NCBI GenBank assembly: GCA_030141605.1 | Contig: JAQGDQ010000693.1 | Span: 1-64,000 of the forward strand | From: Tubiluchus corallicola | Lineage: Eukaryota; Priapulida; Priapulimorpha; Priapulimorphida; Tubiluchidae | Length of the DNA: 64,000 bases | Direction of reading: 5' to 3' | In this document: positions 1 to 12,800 of the stretch, piece by piece | How the letters are laid out: the number at the start of each line of letters is the position of its first letter | How positions within the stretch are numbered: the first letter of the stretch is position 1 | Program-made: the position numbers and the translations under genes | Notes under the pieces: model-generated | The model's database searches: none | What the model was told of the DNA's origin: nothing | What the model saw: only the letters and a program-made list of their open reading frames with translations

Positions 1-79
1 TGGTTCAGTTTCAATTTTTCTTCTTCTTTTAGCTGTAGATTATTTAGGTGTAGATGTTTAAGTGCACACTGTCAATTTG

Positions 80-121
80 TACTGGTCACTAAAAACTTGT
101 ACAAGTTTTTAGTGACCAGTA
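80..121. repeat. Perfect 42-bp palindrome
   Basis: Each half is the exact reverse complement of the other with no spacer: the left arm contains actggtcactaaaaacttgt and the right arm acaagtttttagtgaccagt, plus one more pair outside. It lies in an intron 45 bp before a tandem duplication. It could extrude as a cruciform or be a foldback relic. No function can be assigned. Confidence 0.9.
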
Positions 122-165
122 AACTTGAACTGCAGCAATCTGTGTGGCACTGGAAAACGGTATGA

Positions 166-898
166 AAACCAGCTTCAGAAAGTTTTTGTTACTTGAGGTT
201 TAATACTGAAATGCTACCTACTAGATACTGCTTAATGATCGTAGGATCGGTGTCTTGTCTTGGGATTGTGATGTTGCATGTTGCAAGCACCATAATATGA
301 GTACTTGAAATCAAAGGTGCACTGTTCACCCATATGATATTCTATTTTTGTATTTTAGAAAATTGGTGAGGATATTCAGTCACATGAACCATCAGTGACA
401 AAGTTACTAGAGAGAGCTGCCAACCTGCTTGAAGTGAAAACCGACGAGTCAATAAAGACAAGTGTACAACAAGTTAAAGAGCAGTACGAGAGTCTGAGCA
501 ACCAAAACCAGGTAATCCAGTGTAATTATTACCTAGTCTTGCTAGTTGTCAGAAGCTTCTGGGTTCAATTCTTAAAGGAACCTCTATTTTTTTACCAGCG
601 TATCAATAATTATAATTGTTTGAAACAATTTTGGCTTTTTGATTTTGTTTATAAAACATTAAGTATAAAAAGATGATTGATTTCTGGCACTTCAGGGAGC
701 CTAAACTCATTTGAATTTGCTTATTTCACATTTCTAAAGACATTGTTCAATATACGAAATCTTACATCTAATGAAAGTCATCTTGGCACCTAAAAAAGGA
801 GTTCTTCACATGAGGACGGTTGATATGTGTAGAACTAATGTGTATTAAATTTTAAATCTTCAACAGACCATTATTTTAATTATCCAGTTTTGCAGAAT
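166..898 (+). repeat. Tandem direct duplication, copy 1 (733 bp)
   Basis: Every base I compared matches 899-1631 at an offset of 733. The unit contains one complete 153-bp exon (359-511) with its acceptor and donor sites and flanking intron. The lack of divergence means either a very recent duplication or an assembly artefact. Confidence 0.92.
359..511 (+). CDS. Exon 1: half spectrin repeat (duplicated exon, copy 1)
   Basis: 153 nt, phase 0-0, between tattttag and gtaatc. It codes for 51 residues including SVTKLLERAANLLEVKTDES, a helical spectrin-type segment. It is identical to exon 2. Confidence 0.85.
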
Positions 899-3800
899 AA
901 ACCAGCTTCAGAAAGTTTTTGTTACTTGAGGTTTAATACTGAAATGCTACCTACTAGATACTGCTTAATGATCGTAGGATCGGTGTCTTGTCTTGGGATT
1001 GTGATGTTGCATGTTGCAAGCACCATAATATGAGTACTTGAAATCAAAGGTGCACTGTTCACCCATATGATATTCTATTTTTGTATTTTAGAAAATTGGT
1101 GAGGATATTCAGTCACATGAACCATCAGTGACAAAGTTACTAGAGAGAGCTGCCAACCTGCTTGAAGTGAAAACCGACGAGTCAATAAAGACAAGTGTAC
1201 AACAAGTTAAAGAGCAGTACGAGAGTCTGAGCAACCAAAACCAGGTAATCCAGTGTAATTATTACCTAGTCTTGCTAGTTGTCAGAAGCTTCTGGGTTCA
1301 ATTCTTAAAGGAACCTCTATTTTTTTACCAGCGTATCAATAATTATAATTGTTTGAAACAATTTTGGCTTTTTGATTTTGTTTATAAAACATTAAGTATA
1401 AAAAGATGATTGATTTCTGGCACTTCAGGGAGCCTAAACTCATTTGAATTTGCTTATTTCACATTTCTAAAGACATTGTTCAATATACGAAATCTTACAT
1501 CTAATGAAAGTCATCTTGGCACCTAAAAAAGGAGTTCTTCACATGAGGACGGTTGATATGTGTAGAACTAATGTGTATTAAATTTTAAATCTTCAACAGA
1601 CCATTATTTTAATTATCCAGTTTTGCAGAATGTATTAAAGAAATTTAAAAATAGTTGTTGTGTTGTTGCAGTTAAATGGAGATGAAAATGTGTTTCTAAG
1701 ACGTTACAGTACTTTTGTCTTACTATATGTAGGCCTATGTATATTAACTGTGATTCTGGCACTTTTACTGGCACTTGTTCAAGACATGTCGTTGTTTCTT
1801 AGGTTCTGCAAGTGAAATGCACTCAGTACATCTCGGATCATGAAAAGTTCCGAGATGCATATAAAAATGTCAGTGAGTGGATAAACTCGGCCAAGGCTGA
1901 GCTTAAATTATGCGATAATGTAACAGGAAGCAAGTCTGATACTGTCAGCAATAAAGATTCACTGGAGGTAAAATTTAAAATAACGTTATAGGCTAATGTA
2001 ATTTAGCAACATTTACGGCTCATTTTTTGACGATGTACTATGGATTTGTAAATTTAAAAAAGTATGGTACTCTTTTTGTGAATGTGAAGTGAATTGGGCA
2101 AAAATAAAAATAATTTTTTTGGTGGTCAGGTCAATTTTCGAGTTACTGCATGAATCATTTATTTATTTGTGAATTTAACTGGTTCAACAAATATCGGAGA
2201 TGTATTTTGTGCTTTAGTTGCTGGCAACTAAATTACCAGAAGGTGAAAACAGACTCTCATCTGTGACAGAGCTAGGACATGTTGTTTTGGAGGAAACTTC
2301 ACCAAACGGTCACCCGGTGATTTGTCAAAATCAGGTGGAACTACAAAGTGCATGGGAGCAGTTGAATGCTGACATGGAGTCGACTAGAAGTCTGTTGACA
2401 GAATGTATTATTAACTGGCAAGACTATGAAGATATCAGGACTTCATTTTCTGATTGGCTGTTAGCAAAAGAAGAGGAGCTAAACACATACGAATCAAACC
2501 CGTTGCCAGTTGAAACTGCTGTTTCCATGATCAATGTAAGCTTTTAGGTTATTTTGAATCGTTCTAAAATGTTATCACCTGGTACTATTGAATGTTTGTG
2601 TCAATTTTGTCTGGACTACATTGATTCATTGTGTGGGCTTTTTTTAATTTAATCAATTCCTTAGCAATAGCACATTAATGAGATTTATTGAATCAGAACA
2701 CCAAAGTATAGGTACTTCACATTAAGTATGTAATGAATATTTTTGCTTATTTCAATTATTTAATTTATATGAAAATATTTATTGTCAACTTGATCACTAT
2801 TTTACATGAAATAAACTATTACCAGCGCCGTTTACAGCTCTTGTATGACATCTGCTAAAATTATTAATGATCTAACAATGTAGTGCATCCTCTATTTGTA
2901 CAAAAAATTACTTGCATCTGAGTCTGACAGCTTGAGTTTAAAGTATGTAACTCCTACTTCATATTGCTAGGCAGGGAACCGAGGCAAGACTAAGTTGTTT
3001 TTAAAAAATAAACAGAATCTTCATTCATATAATCTACTGCATTTCGTAAATTTTGTGTTTGCCATTGTAATTAAGAATTACGGTATAAATGTATTTATTT
3101 TAATTTGATTTATTTTATATTTCGTCTATGGGATAGGATTTGAAGACAGAATGGCAATCTAAGAAAGACGATGTCGAGAAATTGCGTGAAGTGAGTGAAC
3201 ATTTGCTAGATCGATACGGCTGTGATTCAACTCCTCGTGTGGAGGTGGCATTACTGTGTAATAGATACTCTTCTCTACAGGAAACAATACAGGTATTTTA
3301 CCTCTGGTTTTATGCAAAAGCTAAAATCCCTTTGTGGCATTATATTGTTGTTTTTGCTTTTACTGGCATGTATCGCACACTGTTATTTCTTAAGATCCTA
3401 TTATAAACCGCTGATTTAGTTAAAAATTAATATTACAGTGATTTAGAACTATCAGACAACTAAATTTATTACTACAGTAGGCACCGTTTAATAGACTCTG
3501 GGACCGACGTGTTCTGACTCAATTAACAGACTGAACCTTTTAACCGATGGGTGTAGCATTGCAGGTATTGGAAGTATGAGTCATCAGTTTACTATGCACT
3601 GCAAAGGTTTTAATGAATTTTAGAAATAAAGTAATGCCTAAATTCATTTGTGCAGCTAAAAAATAGAATTTTTTTTTTAAAATATTAACTTATGTATGTG
3701 AATTAGCAATAAATTAAAAAGTATACTTTTCTAAATCACAGACTATTCTAAGTTTGTTTATTTACAAAAATTCCTTCAAAGTCGGCTGCTTCATTTTCTC

Positions 3801-6800
3801 GCGAAGAATTTGGCCCACAAAGTTCTCGTAATTGTAAAAACGTTGAAAATCTGTTGTTGTGCGTGACTAAAACAGTTCTGGATCTTCTGCTCCCTTACAT
3901 TGCTCTTATTTACTATACGATGTTTACCGGCTGATTACTGTACCTGCATCTTTGACTGTTAACTCATTAAGCCTGAAAGCGTGATTGGCAACCAAAGGAA
4001 ACCACTAGGTAAGTGATTAAATGTTTAGCTTCCAGAAATTCTTTGGGTAACAGTGGGCGAGCGGGTAACAGATTCAAAGCAAAACCGCTACGCCAGCATA
4101 TTAGCACATGATAAACGTACCTGCTTACAAACAAAACGGTACGAAACATGATTGTTTCTGTATACGTAGTGCACAAAAGGAAAGTAAAGATGACATAAAA
4201 GTAGGAAAGGCTCTTTTGGCACATACAAAAGTCTTATTTTAAGTCGAGTCAATGTTGAGTCAATTACCGATAGTTTTGTGTATATTTGAATAGAAGCGGC
4301 CCGTTCCCGGCGTTTTTGAGTGAAGTAAGTGTTTGAGTCTACTAACCGTGAGTCTATTAAGCGGCGCCTACTGTAGATTTTTCTGTGTGGAGTTCTCGCA
4401 CTGCAAAACTGGTACACTGTAATTACGTAATGTTATCTGACTTACGTTTTTCTAAACTAATTTTACTTTTTGCTTTATTTTATCTGCTTGCGTACTTATA
4501 CAAAGCATTGTATTAGACAAATTCTATTTCTTTGCATTTCATTTTTTATAACAACAGTTTAAGAATATGGATTAGTTCACACTTTGTCATGATGTTGTTA
4601 TGTTTTTAGTTTAATACGACATCAAATCTCAATTATATTTTTATATTTCGTTATGTGTTCAGCTGACACATTGAACTTCATCCATTTGCAGAAACAGCTG
4701 ATTCAAGCAAAAGCAAAGTATGATGCAATGAACATGTTACTTCAACAGCATGAGACTTACTTGAATGAAGTTGAACCTGTTGATGTTGGACAGCCAGTTA
4801 AAGCAACTACAGCTGAAGACGTGCAAAAATTGCTTGTTCATAAACAGGTGAAAGATTTATATTTGGTACCAGTCTTTGCAATGAGAGCAGTTCTTTCTGT
4901 GTAGTTCGCAAAACTTTTTAGCAATCATTATAATTCAAATTTAGCAGCAAGAATGTGGTTATGATTGGTGTCACATGTACTCGCAGCATTTTACTCCTTT
5001 TTGTTTTTAATTATTAGCAGCTGCTTGATTTAAAACTTTTATGAGGCCACTTTAGGTGTTTGTGTTTCTGTGATGTCTTTTGTCATTATTGATTTTTTAT
5101 TTACTCTTGTTTAGGAACTCTTAGAGCAAGTCAACAATCGTAGACAAGATTTATTAGCAGCTTTGGAACAAGCAGGGCCCTTGGGTGATGGTAATTTGCA
5201 AGGCACGAGTAATAACGTTACTCAGAAATATGATGACCTGATTAAATCTGTAAGTTTTGCTTCATTTTTCTATAATATTATTTTGATTTGTGTATGTTAT
5301 TGATTTTGAATGGAATATAAGCATTCATGTACAGCTGCACACACTGTGCATAAGTTTTTTTCTTAAGGCAGACTGGGCGGCAGTCTGCTGGTCACAATAA
5401 GCACATAACCTTTGCATCACTATGAGCATGCTACAAATGTTCTTTAAAATTATTGTTAATGAAAGTTGAATTGTTTGCAAGTTATTGTATCAGCTCTGTT
5501 TTCTGTAGCTTGAGCAGAGAATGCATGAGATTAGAGAAGCATTCTTAAACTGGGCTGATTATCAGAAGTTGAAATCTGATGTGGAAACCGTGGTGCTTCC
5601 GCATATTCCGCAAGTGCAAGAACTGGAGACACATCCACTATATCTAAGTGCAGAAAAACTTAACTCTGAAATACAGCAAATACAGGTATGTACTTAACAG
5701 CGCAAATAAAATTTAGAAGTTAATAAAAGAAAAATTATTTTTCATGCCAGCAAGCTCTTCAGCAGAATAATTAATAGTAACCACTTTATGTGACATTTAA
5801 ATACCAACTATCAAAAGTGGAACGGCAAGAAAAAGAGCAGAAATTTTAACAGTTAATCAATTATTTTCTGAATACAGGATGTAGAAGAAGAGCTTTCTGA
5901 GACGGGAATGTTATTTGGTGAACTGGAGCGAATGTACTCAAACCTTTGTCCTGATCGTGACGTCTCTGAGGACCCTGATCAGTTGGAACTAAGGGCTACC
6001 TGGACCGACCTTAAAAACAGAGCTAATTCATTACAGCAGAAGTGCGAGAGGTATGAAACTATTCATTTAATTCATTCAACAAATATGACATTAAAAACTA
6101 ATATTCTAATATCTATGATATATCAGTGTAAGTTGTACATTAATTTTTATATAGTCATCTGTTACCAATGATGTCTTACTTTGTGTTTACTATTTCAAAG
6201 CTTGTACTGAGTTGTTCCGTATAATATAAGAGTGGAAGTGCAAACAATCACTAGCAGTGACTGTGCGTTTCTTGGCTTCAGTGTTTAACACTTACTCCAT
6301 ATTATGTTCATTGTCTTCATTGATGCTTTCACTATAAGGCCAAAAGACATGCAAAAGGGGCATTCTCCATCAATGCTAACTAGAATGCTTTTGTAAGTAA
6401 CGCAGATAAGCTATGCTCCATTACTTACAAGGGCATTCCAATATGCTTTGATAGAATATGCCCACCGCTGTTCATTTTGGACAATATAAAGGAAAAATAG
6501 CTAAATAAAATTTTGGCTGCTGGGCAGGAAGCAGGTTTTCCAGTTGAACCCATTAATGAAGCATGATAGCGTTTGATGACTGTTTGCTCTTCCATAGCTA
6601 CATCTTGTACTATTGAACTTTTTTATGAGGATTCAGTATCAATTTCACACCAAAACCTCTATGTTGTATATTGTTAACTATTTTGTCTAACAGGTGTCAG
6701 GAACTGACAATTGAATTTGAAAAGCTCGCTGATCACATCGAATCAAAATGGGTGGAACTGGAAAAGGAAGTTTTTGCCATAAAACATGATGAGAACATGC

Positions 6801-9800
6801 CTGATCAAGAGAAGATTAAAAATCTTGAGGTAAAATTGTTTTAATTTTTTTCTGGTTAAAATCAGAGTTGCCTAAGGTTTTTCAATACTTTAAAATTAAA
6901 GCTGCTTTCATAGCTGAGAACTAAGCTCTGCTAAATAATATTATCTTAGTGAGTGTCATTTTGCTTCATTTTTTTATGATTTTTTGTTATCCATTGTAGG
7001 TTATTTTGGATAAAATGCAGCCTATTCAGACTAGCTTAGATTCTCTTAAAATTACTGCTGCCGAATTGGTTCCTCTGCTGAATTCTACTGATGCACAGCA
7101 AGTTGAGAATATCATCAGGTTTGACTCCCAATATTATTTTTATGCAAGTGCAAGCAGGACAGAAGGATCTAGTGCAATTAGTTTCTATGTGTACTTTATT
7201 TTGGGACTATAACGTTCCTAATTTTCTGTAGTCTTACAAAACATAAATTAACATAGTTTAATAATTTTTCAACAGATGAGTTTGCTCAGCCCATTAATTG
7301 TATGTCGTTTGTATGTATCCCTTTATGCTATTTCACTTCAGAATGGACTATCCAGTGTTTACCTGGAAATTAGGCATTACCATACTGAGCATTTGATATC
7401 TTTAATGTATGACTATTTATTAAAAATTATTAGTGTTTTGATAAACGTGATTTTCTTGTCTCCAAATTTTTGTCTTTTTAAACAATTTTTAAACCCAGAA
7501 AACAACATAAACTTTAAAGAGATTTAGTGAGAAAAGCTAAAACAATATTGACAAATGCATTTTACTAGACATTTAGCTGTTAAAGGAAAAGCCAAGGCTC
7601 TCAGAAAATTGAACTTATTTTAATATTTGAGCAAAATATTTGAAAGTTCCAACAATGAAACTGTGATAAGCACCTTGTAGAATTAGTAAAATCAATTCAA
7701 AGTCACGATTGTTTTAAACTTGGGCATGCTCATTTTGAACGAAAAGTGGCTTGATCAACACCCATCCCACCAAGTGCTTGATATTTTGCAGGTGTATTTA
7801 CATTTGTCAACTATAATGGTTAATGTAACCAAAACAACCATAAACATCCAAAAAGTTATAGTAATTAATGTAGTGAAAAACAGTTACACTGCCGATAGTG
7901 TAATAATATGGAATTAAACCCAACAAAGTAATAGAATAATTATTTAGCAAGCTAAAACTTAACTCTATAAACTAAGTAAAATGCCTGGCACCTGCTGTAT
8001 GCCCACCGAAATGCATGCTTATCTGAAAGCCAACAGAAATTTGTAAATTGGTTATGTACACTCTATACAGTACTTACACATTTTAATCCTATAGATTAAA
8101 GCTAAGTGATCACTTTAAAGTTACTGTTAATTGAGCCAATGGCTAATTTTTACATAAACACAGTTAAACGCAATGCTAAAAAATAGTGGAATTTTCGAGT
8201 GAACTGCAGAAATTTTGTTACATGTATCTTCACAGCATTCACGCTCTCCACCAGCTTTGTCATCACTTTTTTTTAAATTGTCTAACAACGAGGCTTGTTT
8301 GGTGGGAGATAAGAATAATTTAGTTTTTTTTATATTTTATGCACTTATATTGTGCGGTAATTTCAATATTTTTAGTTGAGTATTAAAATACAATGACTGT
8401 TGTTCGAGAATTCGTTTTTCCTTTACTATTACACAATTTTTTAGTGAGAATGTGTTACGCTGATTGCATTTTCATAAGTTATTTACAGACACTTTTTAAC
8501 TGTTTTCATTTAGAGGTAAATTACAACATACTAAAAGTTTAAAATATTTCACATAACTTTTTTGCAGTGGTTTAGAAAGAAAATACTCTGACTTACATGA
8601 TGACACTCAGCAGTGTATAGCTCATCTCAAATCTCAAGCTTCACACAATGAACTAATAACTGCTCTGGTAACAAGAGAGTTGACTTGGATAGAAATGACA
8701 ACGAGCAAACTAAATGAACCTGTTAGATTTGGTATACAGCCAGAAGATGGAGATAAACCTATTTCAGATGTGAAGGTACATTGAAAGCAGACATTTACAC
8801 ACATGCATTTTCATTTTATACTTTTTCCCTATTAAAATTTTTACTTGCCATTATTGTTTTACTAAATACTCATATAAAACAGTTGTCATTGATAAGCAGT
8901 TACTGTGAATATGATTGTATAGGATTGTTTGAAATTTTATATCTATAAATTTATTCTACAGAATTTTTCGTCAAACACTTGTAAAAGACAGAAATTCAAT
9001 CAAAGAGTGCTAAATCACTTTTTCTGATCAAAATCTTTTTATGTATATTTTAGGCCAATAAAGATCTTGTTCAGCAGAAGTGTGACAAGTTTAAAGCTGA
9101 ACTGAGTAGTTTAATGTCCCAGATGTCTGCAGATGGTGCCACTGTTTCAACAGAACTGAAATCGTTGATTGATACTGCTGAACCTGCTTATCAACAATTG
9201 CAGGTGAGAATGCTTATTGTTCTCGGAGATGTTTTAATTTTTCTCAGAAAAGAAAGAAGATTTTGCAAAAGTATATAGAAGAATATAGAGGTGTATGTTA
9301 GTTTGTGCAAAAGAGCCAGATTTATTTTCAGCTTGATAATGGTCGTTAAACCAAAATGATCGCTGCGCTAAGTGTGTACGTAAACGTATATTAATTGCAC
9401 ATTACCAAGCTAATTTTTTTTATTTCGCGTAATATCTCGCACTGATTCATCACTCTTAATCGTTTTTTTGCTTTTCAGGATCTGACGGATTCTAGAGAAC
9501 AAGAACTTGCTACCGCTAAGGTCGACCGTCAAACCTATACAGTGTCATTCCAGACTATTACAGCTTGGTTGAGTAAAGCAGATGAGTTGATAATTATGCC
9601 CAGTGATGGCATAGATTACGAAAATTTACAGGAAGCTATGGAACAAATTGAGGTAGGACAACTTCCAAATCTTAGCTTCTCTATTAGCCGTAAAAATAAA
9701 TTATTTGCAAAGATTCTCGTTTGCCATTAACACGGTTTGTGGATAAAGTCTTGTCTGTTCTACATATAATTTTGGTTTTTGTTATAGGCACATTTCTCCA

Positions 9801-12800
9801 ATACAGACACTGTGAATTCAGAATTAGATCAGTTGCAGTCTCTGTTAAACAAAATGTCATCTGACTTAGACCCGGAGGATCAGGAGGAAGAAGCCGCAAA
9901 ACTTCTTGAACTTGCATGTCATAGAAATAAGGCAGTAGATGACAGTAATATAACATTAGATGCTCTTTCTAAACAATTGGGTATGTACTTAATTACTCTA
10001 CTTTTCTTCATTAAGCAATTCTAGTAACACAGAATGCTTTCATCAATAGCACATTACGTAAAAACTAGTATCCTTAGTAGCTAGATGCCCGGGACTGCTT
10101 GATTATTTAGCAATAAACTATCGATATATTGGTTCTCACCAAGTATTGTAAATCTTAGGAGAAGCTAAGTTTAATCATGTGTGGTACTTAAGTGATATGA
10201 GCGATGTTACAATTTTCTTGGTTTTCTTTTTTCATCTGTTTTTGACACCTAGTATGCAATTTTATTACAAGAAAGCATTTGGGAGTAGTATCATTCAAAG
10301 CAGACATTGATTTGAATTATTATTTTTATAATTTTGACTTATTTTAATATTTAAGAGACTAGCAAATGAACTGAAACAAACTGTGAACACTGTTAGATGT
10401 TATTCCCAATTTGCAAAATGTCTATAATTTCTGCTTTGTCTGAAACTATGTATTTTAATTAAATTAATATTTTTTTAATATTTTAACAGGCATCACTATT
10501 GTGCAAAATAACAAACAACAACTTGGTATATGTTATAATTGGTATATATGGTATATTAGATTATTGGAAAGAGTACCAAGCTAACACAGTACAAATGGGA
10601 CTGGCTCTAGATGAACTTGAGGAGGAACTGAAAACGTTACAAGAAGCTAAGCCTTATCAACTTCACAATGTTGAACAATGCTTGTCTGCAAATAAAGTAA
10701 GAATTTTTTCACCTTTATTTCATCTAGTATTGTTTAAATTACCTTGCTATGTTTAATCTTCCTTACTAAATTTAATCTTCTATGCAACTTCAAATTATTT
10801 GTGTAAGATTTACACAGTGTGATTAACTTTAAGTGATTACAACGATACCAGTGGTGACGAATTTTTAGTGATTTAGCAGTAGTTTAAGCTTTTGATTTGG
10901 TATTGTCTTGTGAAAGGTTTTGTGCTGAGATCAAATGTTATTTAGGAATTTACTGCAAAAGTTGACATGCAGAACAAACTATTAGACAATGTCAAATTAT
11001 CTGCACAAAGGATTGAGCAACATGGAAATTCGGAAATTCGAGCAGCTGTGGCTGGAATGGTGCCCACTCTAACTGAACGTTGGATGAATCTGAGGACTAT
11101 CACCAATGTGTTACTCCAGGACTGCACCAGGTAGGTACCTTTGTTGATAATCTTTTTTTATGATTTCGTCATCACAGTCATCGTCAATGTCATTGTAATC
11201 ATTGACATCAAGACCACCATCATCAAAAAGACTGCTTTTTGAGAGACTATATTTGTAGATAATATTATATTATTTGCACTAGATGTCAGAAGCTGAAAGT
11301 GGAGCTTGAAAAACTTGCTGATGCAGTTGAATCAAAATGGGTAGAACTGGAAAAGGAAGTTTTTGCCATAAAACATGATGAGAGCATGCCTGATCAAGAA
11401 AAGATAAAAAATCTTGAGGTAAATTAGCTAAATTTCTAGCTGGTGCAGCATTACAAAATATTTTAGACTAAACTTCTCGATGCTTTTGAAACTAAAACTG
11501 TCTTCATAAGTAACAATGCATTCAGGCTAGAGAGTTTTCTCCCGAGAGTTCTGTCTGAGAGTAAATTCGCAAGAGTGAGCAGCTTTGTGAGTTCTCTCGG
11601 CAAGTTATTGCAAACTCTCCAAGAGTTGCAGGAGGTCCCTCGCGGGTTTCTTGCAGACAAGCTCTATTCATTGCAACAACTCTCAGAGAGAACTCGAGAG
11701 AGAAAATTGTCTTGTTTGAGTGCTAAATGCACGTAAAGTTTGTTAAATAATTTTCTTTATTTTGATGTTTATTGTTGTGTTGTAGTGTTATACGTGATAC
11801 ATTGAGTATTGAGATGTTTTCTGGCTGTTTGATGTTTTTTTTAAACTTTGTAGACTGTTTTGGAAAAAATGCAGCAAATTCATGCTGACTTGGATTCATT
11901 TAAAACCACTGCTTCTGAATTGATGCCACTGTTAAATGCTGCAGATGCACAGCAAGTACAAGACACAGCAAGGTTTGTTAGTTACAATATAACCTGCCTT
12001 GGTATTGATAATTTGATGATGAACTACGTAGCTTTGCATAAAGATGCCTAATTATTATTTTTGTCATTACAAAAGAATTTAATTAATATTTTGAAAGAAA
12101 AATAGCTGAATTTCTGTATTATTTCTAGTAAACAGATGTAAGCCTTTAAAAAAGTAGTTCTTCCCTGTTAGTATGTTGTAGTTAACTTTGTTTTAAAACC
12201 TGTTGCTAATACGTTTTTTGTGTTAAATCAAAATTGATTGCTTGTTTGTTCTGTTACTTGTGATGATGGTTTTTGTTTAAAACCATACGAATTATTACAT
12301 TGAAGTTTTCTGAAATTTTTAGTGGTTTGGAAAGAAAATATGGGGACTTATGTGAGGACACTAAGCAATGCATAGCTCATCTCAAGTCTCAAGCTTCACA
12401 CAATGAAGTAATAACAGCTTTAGTGACTAGAGAGATGACTTGGATAGAAAATACTACAAGAGAATTTAGTGAACCTGTTAGATTTGGTATACAACCTGAA
12501 GATGCGGACAAACCTGTCTCAGATTTGAAGGTATAGTAGCCTAAGTCAACAATTATGCATTAACGCATTGTTTATTCTTAAAATTAAATTTTTATCTGTT
12601 GTTAGCGCTGACAAGTGTTCACTTTGAAATTAATGGACAAAACATGTGTATAATTGTTACCTGTGTTTGTAAATGTTTTGTCAGCATTAAACTCATTTAG
12701 ACAAAGTTTATAAGTAAAGTAAAATTATAAGCAATAGAGTGTTTTATTTTTTTGTTGAAAACTTTTTAGGCCAATAAAGATCTTGTTCAGCAGAAATGCG

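Noticed and set aside
3967-4417. Minus-strand open frames inside the TIR element as a transposase
   Set aside because: They overlap in different frames, show no CENP-B/HTH or DDE features, and are not kept in the 14846-15675 copy.
7720-7917. Open frame in intron 11 with a possible gtgtat donor after TTTTGCAG
   Set aside because: No acceptor lies at its start, its phase does not fit exons 11 and 12, and it has no counterpart in cassette copies 2 and 3.
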